Of a stretch of DNA of 64,000 nt, positions 8,003 to 16,131 are shown in pieces (position 1 is the stretch's first letter; every line of letters starts with the position of its first letter). The DNA is taken from positions 1 through 64,000 of the forward strand of contig JAHVJD010000001.1 in the NCBI GenBank assembly GCA_019801415.1, written 5' to 3'. The stretch is from Nocardioides marinus (GTDB lineage: Bacteria; Pseudomonadota; Alphaproteobacteria; Rhodobacterales; Rhodobacteraceae). The translations under genes were made by a program, and so were the position numbers. The notes under the pieces are model-generated. The model worked only from the letters and a program-made list of their open reading frames with translations, did no database searches and had not been told where the DNA came from.

Positions 8003-9211
8003 ATGAAGCGCGTTGTCATTACCGGGGCCGGAACCATCAACGCCCTGGGCCATTCGGTGCCCGCAACACTGGAAGCGCTGCGTGAAGGCCGCTGCGGAAT
8101 CGGGCCTCTCGAGTTTCGGGATGTCGACCGCCTGGCGATCAAGATCGGCGGCCAGGTGCGTGATTTCGATGCGGAAGGACGCTTCAATCGCCAGCAGCTC
8201 AGCCTTTATGACCGCTTCACCCAGTTTACTCTGACGGCGGCGCAGCAGGCGATCAGCCAGTCGGGGCTGGAATTCCATGGCGAACTGTCCGCCAAGGCGG
8301 GGGTCGTACTCGGAAATTCGGGCGGCGGCATGCAGACGCTGGATGAAAACTATCGCAGCGTCTACGAGGACGGTAAAAACCGTGTGCACCCCTTTGTGGT
8401 GCCGAAGCTGATGAACAATGCCGCGGCCGGGCATGTGTCCATGCAGTATAACCTCAAGGGGCCAAGCTTTACGGTTTCCACGGCCTGTGCTTCATCGAAC
8501 CATGCGATGTCGCAGGCGTTCCAGATGGTGCGCACGGGCATGAGCCCGGTGATGATCACCGGCGGCTCGGAGTCCATGTTGTGCTTTGGCGGGGTTAAGG
8601 CCTGGGAAGGTTTGCGGGTCATGTCCAAGGACGCCTGTCGCCCCTTCAGTGCCAACCGGAATGGAATGGTGCAGGGGGAGGGAGCCGGCATTTTCGTGTT
8701 TGAAGAATACGAACACGCCCGTGCCCGCGGTGCGGAAATCCTGTGTGAGGTGATTGGTTTCGCCATGACCTCCGACGCTTCCGACATCGTGATGCCCAGC
8801 AAACAAGGTGCGGCACGGGCGATTGCCGGTGCACTGCGGGATGCCGGAGTGGACAGGTCGGAAGTTGGCTACATCAATGCGCATGGCACCGGAACTGCGG
8901 CCAATGACAAGACCGAATGCGCGGCAGTCGCCGATGTGTTTGGCCCGCATGCCGACCGGCTGATGATCTCTTCGACCAAGTCGATGCACGGGCATCTGAT
9001 TGGCGGCACCGGGGCGGTTGAGCTTCTGGCCTGCATCATGGCGCTGCGCGATGGCGTGATCGCACCCACGATCGGCTATGAAGAGCCCGACCCGGAGTGC
9101 GCCCTGGACGTCGTGCCGAACGAGGCGCGCGTCGCGCGCGTCGAGGTGGCCCTGTCCAACGCCTTTGCCTTTGGCGGGCTGAATTCGGTTCTCGCGCTGC
9201 GCAAGGTGTGA
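8003..9211 (+). CDS. Beta-ketoacyl-ACP synthase (FabF/NodE-like)
   Basis: 402 residues, full length for KAS II. The catalytic triad is present: Cys162 in STACASS, His294 in NAHGTGT and His331 in SMHGHLIGG. It performs decarboxylative condensation of malonyl-ACP with acyl-ACP in the cytoplasm. It follows the ACP gene by 6 bp, so the two are surely co-transcribed, and fabG/fabZ partners are absent here. Placement in a three-gene unit with LpxD- and ACP-like genes suggests a dedicated rather than housekeeping function. A bidirectional terminator follows. Confidence 0.9.
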   Translation: MKRVVITGAGTINALGHSVPATLEALREGRCGIGPLEFRDVDRLAIKIGGQVRDFDAEGRFNRQQLSLYDRFTQFTLTAAQQAISQSGLEFHGELSAKAGVVLGNSGGGMQTLDENYRSVYEDGKNRVHPFVVPKLMNNAAAGHVSMQYNLKGPSFTVSTACASSNHAMSQAFQMVRTGMSPVMITGGSESMLCFGGVKAWEGLRVMSKDACRPFSANRNGMVQGEGAGIFVFEEYEHARARGAEILCEVIGFAMTSDASDIVMPSKQGAARAIAGALRDAGVDRSEVGYINAHGTGTAANDKTECAAVADVFGPHADRLMISSTKSMHGHLIGGTGAVELLACIMALRDGVIAPTIGYEEPDPECALDVVPNEARVARVEVALSNAFAFGGLNSVLALRKV

Positions 9212-9233
9212 TGTCGCAGCCCTGTCAAACTGA

Positions 9234-9266
9234 AAACGCCGCGGCCTCCTGAAGGGCGCGGCGTTT
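9234..9266. terminator. Bidirectional terminator between KAS and IalB genes
   Basis: Perfect 10-bp inverted repeat AAACGCCGCG (9234-9243) / CGCGGCGTTT (9257-9266) between convergent genes. The A/T ends let it serve both strands. Confidence 0.8.
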
Positions 9267-9289
9267 GAATTTGAAAATTGTGGTCGCGT

Positions 9290-9946
9290 TTACTGCTTGA
9301 CCACATCCACCACATTGTAGCCGGCGGTGAACCCTTTCAGGGACAGATCCATTTCCACAACCTGGTCGGGGGCCGGGGCGGGGCGCAGAGACAGGACTGC
9401 TTTCTGGCCCTTCTTGAACGCGTCGATATCGCCCTGGGTGAGGCCAATCTGTGCCACGCAGCCCATCGGGTTGCAAAAGGAGTAGTTGTAGCGCTTGGCA
9501 GGCGCACCATCGACCGAAATGGTCAAGGCTGCCGGCAGCAGGGTCTCGAGAGGAACGATGACCGTGGCACCGGCGACGGCCTGACCGCCCTCCTGTTCGA
9601 TGCGGAACAGGGAGACTTCGGCAATCGGGTTGCCTTCGGGTCCGGTCAGAATTTGCAGCAGTGAGCAGGGGTCGGTTTCGCCCTCGGTCTTGACGCAGGC
9701 AAGCTCCCAGTCGCCGTGGGTCTCCTTGGAGTAGCGCTGACCCAACTTCGGGCCATCCTCTACCGGCTGACCGAGATCCAGAAGGTTGTCGGCAGTGGAA
9801 CCGCTCTGTTCACCCTGTTCGGTCTGTGCGTTCTGCTCTGTGCTGTCCTGCGCTTCGGTCGCATCGCTTGCGGCTTCTTGCGCGGCGAGCGGAGCTGCCA
9901 TGGCAAGAACGGCTGCCAGCGTGATCGGGGTCAGGGACTTCAACAT
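9290..9946 (-). CDS. Invasion-associated locus B (IalB) family protein
   Basis: 218 residues. A Sec signal peptide (residues 1-22, ending in PLAAQEA) is followed by a Glu/Gln/Ser/Thr-rich linker (about 25-60) and an IalB domain. Four cysteines in two pairs (ACVKTEGETDPC and FCNPMGC) could form periplasmic disulfides. The name comes from a Bartonella erythrocyte-invasion factor; in free-living Rhodobacterales the family is common and its role is unknown, so no invasion function is implied. It is monocistronic and convergent with the KAS gene. Confidence 0.85.
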   Translation of the reverse strand: MLKSLTPITLAAVLAMAAPLAAQEAASDATEAQDSTEQNAQTEQGEQSGSTADNLLDLGQPVEDGPKLGQRYSKETHGDWELACVKTEGETDPCSLLQILTGPEGNPIAEVSLFRIEQEGGQAVAGATVIVPLETLLPAALTISVDGAPAKRYNYSFCNPMGCVAQIGLTQGDIDAFKKGQKAVLSLRPAPAPDQVVEMDLSLKGFTAGYNVVDVVKQ

Positions 9947-10075
9947 GAATGCCTCTTTTTTCTAAGGACGCTAACGATGCGTTTAACACGCTCCCCGGCA
10001 GGTGTCAGGTCAATATGGGATGGCAAAGGAGGATTTCCGCCGAAGCCCACTGAGGGCGAAGCTGCTGTCAGGTAA

Positions 10076-10105
10076 CAAAAAAGGGAACCCAATGGCCCCC
10101 TTTTT
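10076..10105. terminator. Terminator-like hairpin with A/T ends
   Basis: AAAAAGGG and CCCTTTTT arms around a short loop, T-run on both strands. No coding gene ends next to it, which hints that a non-coding transcript does. Confidence 0.55.
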
Positions 10106-10276
10106 CGTGTGTGCGTCTCCCCGTCGGACTGGCCGACTTAGTTATTGAGTAGGACGTTACGAAAGCGCTGAGCGCCGGTCAACACGCAAGTTCAAAAAAA
10201 TCAGAAACCGACAGGGTTTGAGCGACAACTCTACCGATATAGTAATTTACAACACGAAGACCAGTCGTGATTGCCT

Positions 10277-10390
10277 AAAAAGAAGGCCGTGCACGAAGCA
10301 CGGCCAGTCTGACAGGGAGGAAATGTCCGCTCCGGCAATCGCGTCCTCCGGAAACGGTCCTGTTCACTATGGCACCAAAAGGTTAACGCT
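10277..10390 (-). ncRNA. Candidate small RNA ending in an intrinsic terminator
   Basis: On the minus strand a perfect 8-bp hairpin (arms 10298-10305 and 10285-10292, loop of 5) is followed by a T-rich tail (complement of 10277-10284), a textbook intrinsic terminator with no coding gene upstream. The preceding roughly 80 nt can fold (GGAGG with CCTCC, ACAG with CTGT, a small CCG/CGG stem). A TAATAAT-type -10 element lies at about 10392-10398 inside an inverted repeat. The 5' end is a guess and I do not recognise the family. Confidence 0.4.
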
Positions 10391-10413
10391 GTATTATTAG
10401 CCACAGGCGTTAA
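10383..10413. promoter_or_regulatory. Inverted repeat TTAACGC(C)TGT, possible operator
   Basis: TTAACGCTGT (10383-10392) and ACAGGCGTTAA (10403-10413) are inverted with one bulged base. The centre holds an AT-rich -10-like element on the minus strand. It could regulate the candidate small RNA or the plus-strand ATPase gene. Confidence 0.4.
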
Positions 10414-10481
10414 GGCCCAGACGGCGCAGGACATTTGACAGCTCACCGAAACAGGTGAGGGCAACAGGATTGGAACACGCT

Positions 10482-12026
10482 ATGGCGGAATCGATTTTTT
10501 TGGGTGGCGGGGGCGAAGACTATAGTGCGCCGCAATCATTGGCTTTGAAGTATGCCAACCGCCACGGGCTGATTGCCGGGGCAACCGGCACCGGCAAGAC
10601 CGTCACGCTGCAGATCCTTGCTGAAGGATTTTCCAACGCGGGCGTTCCGGTCATCCTGGCGGATGTGAAGGGGGATCTCTCAGGCCTGGCGAAATCTGGC
10701 AGCCCACAGCACAAGTTGCACGGGGCCTTTGGCGAGCGGGCGGCCAAGATCGGCTTTCCTGACTACAGCTATCATGCCTGCCCGGTGACGTTCTGGGATC
10801 TCTACGGCGAACAGGGCCATCCGGTCCGTACGACCGTTGCCGAAATGGGGCCATTGCTGTTGTCGCGTTTGCTTGAGCTGAGCGAAGCGCAGGAAGGGAT
10901 TTTGAATATTGCGTTCAGACTGGCGGACGAGCAGGGATTGCCGCTTCTGGATCTGAAGGATCTGCAAGCGCTGCTGGTTTGGATCGGAGAAAATCGAGAT
11001 AAGTTGTCGTTGCGCTACGGCAATGTTTCGACATCCTCCATCGGGGCAATTCAGCGTCGTCTTCTGGTCTTGGAAAACCAGGGCGGCACCCGCCTGTTCG
11101 GTGAGCCGGCGCTGGAGCTGAGCGATCTTATGCGCTGTGATGCGGACGGGCGGGGGATGGTCAATATCTTGGCCGCGGATCGGCTGATGGCAGCACCCGG
11201 TTTATATGCGACGTTCCTGCTTTGGTTGCTGAGCGAGCTGTTTGAGGAACTGCCGGAGGTTGGCGATCCCGAGAAGCCGCGTTTGGTCTTTTTCTTTGAT
11301 GAAGCCCACCTGTTGTTCGAGGACGCGCCAAAGGCGCTGATCGACAAGGTGGAACAGGTGGCCCGATTGATCCGCTCCAAGGGTGTTGGCATCTATTTCA
11401 TCACTCAGAATCCGGCCGACGTGCCCGAAGACATCCTGGGGCAACTCGGCAACCGCATTCAGCATGCACTGCGCGCCTTTACCGCGCGGGACCGCAAGAA
11501 CCTGCGACTCGCAGCGGAAACCTACCGGGAGAATCCGCGCTTCTCGACCGAGGATGCAATCCGGGAAGTTGGCGTGGGCGAGGCGGTTACCTCGATGCTG
11601 CAAAAGAAGGGGGTTCCGGGCGTTGTCGAACGCACGCTCATTCGTCCGCCCAGTTCCCAGTTGGGCCCGATAACCGCGCAGGAACGGGCCGCTTTCCTGC
11701 AGGCCTCTGATATGGCAGGAAAATATGACGCGCTCAAAGATCGGCGCTCGGCATATGAGATTCTCGCCCAGCGGGCCAAAGCCGCCGCCAAGGCTGCAGA
11801 GGAGGCCGAGACCGCCGCGGAAGAGGCGGATGAACCGATGTCGCGGGAATTCAACGCGGCCCGACGCTACAGTGGTACAAGGGTCAGCCGGTCCACGGCC
11901 CGCCCCCAACGTCAGAAGGATACGTTTTCGTCGGCTATGTCGCAGGCTGTGATCAAGGAGCTGAAAGGAACCACCGGGCGCCGCATCGTGCGGGGCATCC
12001 TGGGAAGTCTTTTCAAGGGGCGCTGA
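10482..12026 (+). CDS. HerA-like helicase/ATPase, DUF853 family
   Basis: 514 residues from ATG 10482; a GTG nine codons earlier is possible. Walker A is GATGTGKT (residues 33-40) and Walker B is LVFFFDEAHLL. The rest matches the DUF853 family, whose C-terminal part is related to HerA/FtsK-type translocases. A charged, alanine- and glutamate-rich helical segment (about residues 425-460) precedes a basic C-terminal tail. The role is unproven; homologues in many proteobacteria are annotated as putative DNA-pumping ATPases. No nuclease partner such as NurA is nearby, so it is not an obvious defence operon. It stands alone and ends at a strong bidirectional terminator. Confidence 0.85.
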   Translation: MAESIFLGGGGEDYSAPQSLALKYANRHGLIAGATGTGKTVTLQILAEGFSNAGVPVILADVKGDLSGLAKSGSPQHKLHGAFGERAAKIGFPDYSYHACPVTFWDLYGEQGHPVRTTVAEMGPLLLSRLLELSEAQEGILNIAFRLADEQGLPLLDLKDLQALLVWIGENRDKLSLRYGNVSTSSIGAIQRRLLVLENQGGTRLFGEPALELSDLMRCDADGRGMVNILAADRLMAAPGLYATFLLWLLSELFEELPEVGDPEKPRLVFFFDEAHLLFEDAPKALIDKVEQVARLIRSKGVGIYFITQNPADVPEDILGQLGNRIQHALRAFTARDRKNLRLAAETYRENPRFSTEDAIREVGVGEAVTSMLQKKGVPGVVERTLIRPPSSQLGPITAQERAAFLQASDMAGKYDALKDRRSAYEILAQRAKAAAKAAEEAETAAEEADEPMSREFNAARRYSGTRVSRSTARPQRQKDTFSSAMSQAVIKELKGTTGRRIVRGILGSLFKGR

Positions 12027-12083
12027 CGTTCGGCGCCTATTCACCCGCCCAGCGCTGGCGCGGATATAGAACCCACAAAAGAA

Positions 12084-12118
12084 AAACGCCGCCCGGATCT
12101 GTCCGGGCGGCGTTTGTT
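12084..12118. terminator. Bidirectional terminator between HerA-like gene and livM
   Basis: Inverted repeat AACGCCGCCCGGA / TCCGGGCGGCGTT with A-run on the left and TTTGTTGTT on the right, in a 93-bp gap between convergent genes. Confidence 0.9.
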
Positions 12119-12119
12119 G

Positions 12120-13442
12120 TTACTTCTCAGGGATCAGTCCTCGGGGACTGAACCTGAGGACAAGCAGCAATATCAAGCCCATTGTCAGCAGACGCATATG
12201 GGAAGCGCTTTCCAGCAGATGCGCCTTCAGTGGGCTGCCATCGGCCATGCCGGAGGTGATCGCTTCGATCAGCAGAAGGCCCATCGGCTCCACCTTGATC
12301 CAGAAGAACCAGATCAACATGCCGCCCAGAACCGCGCCAAAGTTGTTGCCGGAACCACCGACGATCACCATCACCCAGATCAGGAAGGTGAAGCGCAGCG
12401 GGTTGTAGGTGCCCGGCGTCAGCTGGCTGTCAAGGGTGGTCATCATGGCCCCGGCCAAGCCGCAGATCGCCGAACCCAGCACGAAGATCTGCAGGTGACG
12501 ACGAGTGACATCCTTGCCCATCGCCTCGGCGGCGACTTCATTGTCGCGAATTGCACGCATCATCCGGCCCCAGGGACTCTTGAGAGCCATCTGGGCCATC
12601 CAGAGCAGCACAAGCAGCACCACCGTGAACATCACAGCGTAACCGGCCTTGACGTAAATGGTCGAGGCTACCACGGGGTCAAGTCCGAGCCCGGTCGCCT
12701 TCTCGACAAAGGAGGGGTCGTTCTGCAGGTCCACTTCATAGGGCAGTGGGCGCGGCAGGCCCACGACGTTCTTCACGCCGCGCGACAGCCAGTCTTCGTT
12801 CTTCAGCACCGCAATGATGATCTCCGCGATGCCCAGCGTTGCAATCGCGAGGTAGTCCGAGCGCAGACCCAAGGCGGTTTTGCCAATCAGCCAGGCGGCA
12901 CCCGCGGCCAACAGTCCGCCTGCGGGCCAGGCCAGAAGCACCGGCAGGCCGAGGCCGCCAATGTTGCCCTGAAGCGCCGGGTTGATTTCTTCGATGGCAC
13001 TTACGGCCGGGTCAAAAATTGCCCGGTAGACGAAAAAGCCCGCGATCAGAACAGCGGTGAGCACCAGTGCCCTCGGTTTGCCCGCCGGCATGACCTTGGT
13101 GATCATCACGGCGGCGGCAATGGTCAGTGCGCCCAACACCAGCGCGGTGACGATACCGAAACCGCCTGCAGTCCAGGCTTCAGGAATAACGGGCGTCGCG
13201 GTGAGGACCACCGCCAGACCGCCCAGCGCGGTAAAGCCCATGATGCCGACGTTGAACAGACCGGCAAAGCCCCATTGGATGTTCACACCGATCGCCATAA
13301 TGGCCGAGATCAGCCCCATGTTCAGGATCACCAGCGCCGAGTTCCACGAACCGGAGAAGAACAGGGCGTCCGTCGCCCCCTCCAGCAGGATCAGCACGCC
13401 AACAAGCGCAAACAGCAGTGTATGTTTCAGGGTTTCAGTCAT
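12120..13442 (-). CDS. livM: Branched-chain amino acid ABC transporter permease LivM
   Basis: 440 residues, a polytopic inner-membrane permease with many hydrophobic helices and the conserved GDYLAIATLG-like segment here seen as SDYLAIATLGIAEI. It pairs with LivH to form the channel of a type I ABC importer for hydrophobic amino acids. It is last in the minus-strand order livJ-livG-livF-livH-livM and overlaps livH by 4 nt (ATGA), showing translational coupling. It is somewhat longer than E. coli LivM (about 425), with extra N-terminal membrane segments. Confidence 0.92.
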   Translation of the reverse strand: MTETLKHTLLFALVGVLILLEGATDALFFSGSWNSALVILNMGLISAIMAIGVNIQWGFAGLFNVGIMGFTALGGLAVVLTATPVIPEAWTAGGFGIVTALVLGALTIAAAVMITKVMPAGKPRALVLTAVLIAGFFVYRAIFDPAVSAIEEINPALQGNIGGLGLPVLLAWPAGGLLAAGAAWLIGKTALGLRSDYLAIATLGIAEIIIAVLKNEDWLSRGVKNVVGLPRPLPYEVDLQNDPSFVEKATGLGLDPVVASTIYVKAGYAVMFTVVLLVLLWMAQMALKSPWGRMMRAIRDNEVAAEAMGKDVTRRHLQIFVLGSAICGLAGAMMTTLDSQLTPGTYNPLRFTFLIWVMVIVGGSGNNFGAVLGGMLIWFFWIKVEPMGLLLIEAITSGMADGSPLKAHLLESASHMRLLTMGLILLLVLRFSPRGLIPEK

Positions 13443-14449
13443 ACCGCTTTTCCCTTGAAGAGGCCGGTAGGCTTGAACAGAAGGACGACGATCAGGATCG
13501 CGAAGGAAACCGCGAACTTGTAATCGGTGCTCAGGAGTTGGACCAACCCATCAGGCGCCAGATGATCCGGCAGCACGTAGGCCAGAACCTTCTTCCAGGC
13601 ATAGGTAATCGTGACCTCCGAAAACGCGATGATGAAGCCGCCGGCAATCGCGCCCAGTGGGCTACCAAGGCCGCCCACGATGGCTGCGGCAAAGATGGGC
13701 AGCAGCAGTTGGAAATAGGTGAAGGGTTTGAACGACTTGTCGAGCCCGTAGAGCACGCCGGCAATGGTCGCAAGCGCTGCGACGATCATCCAAGTGTACA
13801 TCACCACCCGCTCCGGGTTGATTCCGGACAGCAGCGCCAGATCCTCGTTATCGGAGTAGGCGCGCATGGATTTGCCGGTGCGGGTCTTGTTCAGGAACCA
13901 GAACAGCAGTGCTACCACGATCACGGCGGTGATCACGGTGATGCCTTGGGTGGTCTTGATCGCCAGCCCTTCCTCCAGTCCGGTCATTTCCTTGAAGGCG
14001 CGCGCCTTGATGATGAACCGTTCGCCGTCGGCAAACCGCTGGTCGCCGGGGCCGATGATGAAACGCACAAGTCCGTTCATCATGAACATGACGCCCAATG
14101 ACACCATGACGAAAATCACCGGCTTGGCTTTCTGCTGGCGATAGAACCGATAGACGGTCCTGTCTGTAAACAGCATCAGGCCGATGGTGCCGAGAATGCC
14201 AAACGGCAGTGCGAGCAGGGCTGTGGGCAATACGCCAAAGGTGATGCCCATTGCCTGGAACCCCCAGGTCACCAGGATGGTCAGCATCGCCCCAAAGGCC
14301 ATGGTGTCGCCATGGGCGAAGTTGGAAAACCGCAGGATCCCGTAGATCAACGTGACCCCGAGCGCCCCCAGCGCGAGCTGGCTGCCATAGGCCAGCCCGG
14401 GAACGATGACGAAATTGGTAAGCGCCACTAGGGCGTTAAGAAGGTCCAT
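13439..14449 (-). CDS. livH: Branched-chain amino acid ABC transporter permease LivH
   Basis: 336 residues, about eight hydrophobic helices, and the LivH-typical ALGVTLIYGILRFSNFAHGD segment near the N-terminus and LGSPLGAIAGG near the end. It is the second permease of the importer. Only 3 bp separate it from livF, and its stop overlaps the livM start. Confidence 0.93.
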   Translation of the reverse strand: MDLLNALVALTNFVIVPGLAYGSQLALGALGVTLIYGILRFSNFAHGDTMAFGAMLTILVTWGFQAMGITFGVLPTALLALPFGILGTIGLMLFTDRTVYRFYRQQKAKPVIFVMVSLGVMFMMNGLVRFIIGPGDQRFADGERFIIKARAFKEMTGLEEGLAIKTTQGITVITAVIVVALLFWFLNKTRTGKSMRAYSDNEDLALLSGINPERVVMYTWMIVAALATIAGVLYGLDKSFKPFTYFQLLLPIFAAAIVGGLGSPLGAIAGGFIIAFSEVTITYAWKKVLAYVLPDHLAPDGLVQLLSTDYKFAVSFAILIVVLLFKPTGLFKGKAV

Positions 14450-14452
14450 ACC

Positions 14453-15166
14453 TCAGCCCCCCAGGAAGGATTTGCGCACTTCTGGATCTTCCAGAAGTTC
14501 TTTGCCGGTGCCGGTATAGGCGTTGCGCCCCTGCACCAGCACATAGCCCTTGTCAGCGATCTCAAGCGCTTGCTTGGCGTTCTGTTCCACCATCAGGATC
14601 GGCAACCCGGTGCGGGCGACTTCGATGATCCGGTCGAACAGCTCATCCATCACGATGGGAGAGACGCCTGCGGTCGGTTCGTCCAGCATCAGCACCTTGG
14701 GCTTGGTCATCAGCGCGCGGCCCACGGCCACCTGCTGGCGCTGGCCGCCGGAGAGCTCGCCGGCCGGCTGGTTGCGCTTGTCGCGCAAGATCGGGAACAG
14801 GTCATAGACCTGTTCCATCGTGTCCCGGAAATCATCGGTGCGAATAAAGGCACCCATCTCCAGGTTTTCTTCCACCGTCATCGAGGTGAAGATATTGCTG
14901 GTCTGCGGCACGAACCCCATTCCCTTGACCACCCGGTCCTGCGGCGACAGGGTAGTGATATCCTCGCCGTCAAGTCGCACGGAGCCCGAGCGCACGTTCA
15001 GCATCCCGAACACGGCCTTCATCGCGGTCGATTTGCCAGCCCCGTTCGGGCCGACGATCACGGCGATCTCGCCTGGGTTCACGGCGATGGTGCACTCATG
15101 CAGGATATCCGGCCCCTTGCCGTAACCGCCTGTCATGGTGTCGCCGATCAGAAACGGTTCAGACAT
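14453..15166 (-). CDS. livF: Branched-chain amino acid ABC transporter ATPase LivF
   Basis: 237 residues. Walker A is GPNGAGKST (residues 39-47), the ABC signature is LSGGQRQQ, and Walker B is VLMLDEPTAG. It forms a heterodimer with LivG on the cytoplasmic face. Between it and livG lies an 87-bp gap filled with a palindromic element. Confidence 0.94.
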   Translation of the reverse strand: MSEPFLIGDTMTGGYGKGPDILHECTIAVNPGEIAVIVGPNGAGKSTAMKAVFGMLNVRSGSVRLDGEDITTLSPQDRVVKGMGFVPQTSNIFTSMTVEENLEMGAFIRTDDFRDTMEQVYDLFPILRDKRNQPAGELSGGQRQQVAVGRALMTKPKVLMLDEPTAGVSPIVMDELFDRIIEVARTGLPILMVEQNAKQALEIADKGYVLVQGRNAYTGTGKELLEDPEVRKSFLGG

Positions 15167-15176
15167 CTCCCGCCCC

Positions 15177-15234
15177 TTTCATCTTTCTGGAAATACTCCG
15201 GGGGAGCCGCGAAGCGGCGGGGGCAGAGCCCCAA
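15177..15234. repeat. REP-like palindromic element between livG and livF
   Basis: A GC-rich unit with two adjacent hairpins, GCCGC-GAA-GCGGC (15206-15218) and GGGGC-AGA-GCCCC (15220-15232), preceded by the tail TCTTTCTGGAAATACTCC. It fills an intergenic gap inside an operon. From memory, similar units recur between genes in Rhodobacteraceae, but only one copy is seen here. Confidence 0.55.
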
Positions 15235-15253
15235 CATACGATTGCTCCGGCCA

Positions 15254-16045
15254 TCATGCTTCCAGTTTGTCTTTGTTCTTCAAGCCGGTGCCCAGATAGG
15301 CCTCGATTACCTGCTCGTTTGCCTTGATCTCGTCCAGCGTGCCCTCGGCCAGCTTCTTGCCCTCGGCCATGCAGATCACCGGGTCGCACAGACGGCCGAT
15401 GAATTCCATGTCGTGCTCGATCACCACGAAGGTATAGCCGCGCTCCTCGTTCAGGCGCTTGATGGCATCGGCAATGGTGTACAGCAGCGTGCGGTTCACG
15501 CCGGCCCCGACCTCGTCGAGGAAGACGATCTTGGCGTCCACCATCATCGTTCGGCCCAGTTCCAGGAGCTTCTTCTGGCCACCGGACACCTGGCCTGCCT
15601 TGAGGTCGGCAATGTGGCTGATGGTCAGAAACTCCAGCACCTCATCTGCCTTGGCACGCAAGGCGCGCTCCTCGTCGGCAATCCGCTTGCGTCCAAACCA
15701 TGTGTTCCAAAGGCTTTCGCCGGACTGCGCGCCCGGAACCATCATCAGGTTCTCGCGGCAGGTCATCGAGGAAAACTCATGCGCGATCTGAAAGGTGCGC
15801 AACAATCCCTTGTGGAACAGCTCATGCGGCGGCAGGCCGGTGATGTCCTCACCGTCCATGGTGACCCGGCCGGATGTTGGTTCGAGTACGCCTGCTATGA
15901 CGTTGAAAAGTGTGGTCTTTCCGGCACCATTCGGGCCGATCAGACCAGTTATGGACCCCTTGGCGATTTCCAGCGAGGCGCCGTCCACCGCGTGGAACCC
16001 GCCGAAGTGCTTGTGCAAGTCCTCGACGACGATCATGTCATTCAT
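15254..16045 (-). CDS. livG: Branched-chain amino acid ABC transporter ATPase LivG
   Basis: 263 residues. Walker A is GPNGAGKTT (residues 37-45), the signature is VSGGQKKLLELGR, and Walker B is IVFLDEVGAG (Val-Gly in place of the common Pro-Thr, seen in many LivG). It partners LivF. It lies 86 bp after livJ with a hairpin between, and its start follows a weak GGGG-type ribosome binding site. Confidence 0.93.
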   Translation of the reverse strand: MNDMIVVEDLHKHFGGFHAVDGASLEIAKGSITGLIGPNGAGKTTLFNVIAGVLEPTSGRVTMDGEDITGLPPHELFHKGLLRTFQIAHEFSSMTCRENLMMVPGAQSGESLWNTWFGRKRIADEERALRAKADEVLEFLTISHIADLKAGQVSGGQKKLLELGRTMMVDAKIVFLDEVGAGVNRTLLYTIADAIKRLNEERGYTFVVIEHDMEFIGRLCDPVICMAEGKKLAEGTLDEIKANEQVIEAYLGTGLKNKDKLEA

Positions 16046-16079
16046 CCCCTACCGCGTTTTCGCGGCTTTCAATTTGGAA

Positions 16080-16102
16080 CAGCCCGGGCGTAACCCGGGC
16101 TG
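16080..16102 (-). terminator. Attenuator hairpin between livJ and livG
   Basis: CAGCCCGGG (16080-16088) pairs perfectly with CCCGGGCTG (16094-16102). It has no clean T-run, so it more likely trims or stabilises the livJ message than ends all transcription, which would give more binding protein than permease. Confidence 0.55.
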
Positions 16103-16131
16103 ATCGTTCTTCGTTGATTTTCAACAGCTTA

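Larger units (their letters stand above)
9947..10481. other. Intergenic region with several RNA-like structures
   Basis: 535 bp without a coding gene. It contains the ialB promoter region, a terminator-like hairpin near 10077-10105 (AAAAAGGG / CCCTTTTT), a minus-strand terminator at 10277-10305, an inverted repeat at 10383-10413, and a 6-bp hairpin (CTCACC / GGTGAG) near 10441-10457 just before the HerA-like gene. A small RNA on the minus strand is a reasonable explanation for the second and third. Confidence 0.5.

Noticed and set aside
10482-12026. HerA-NurA type antiphage system
   Set aside because: No nuclease, SIR2 or other effector gene is next to the DUF853 ATPase; the neighbours are ialB and liv genes.
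12114-13523. 469-residue plus-strand frame opposite livM
   Set aside because: Antisense to a clear permease; the His/Gln/Arg-rich composition is a mirror of hydrophobic codons.
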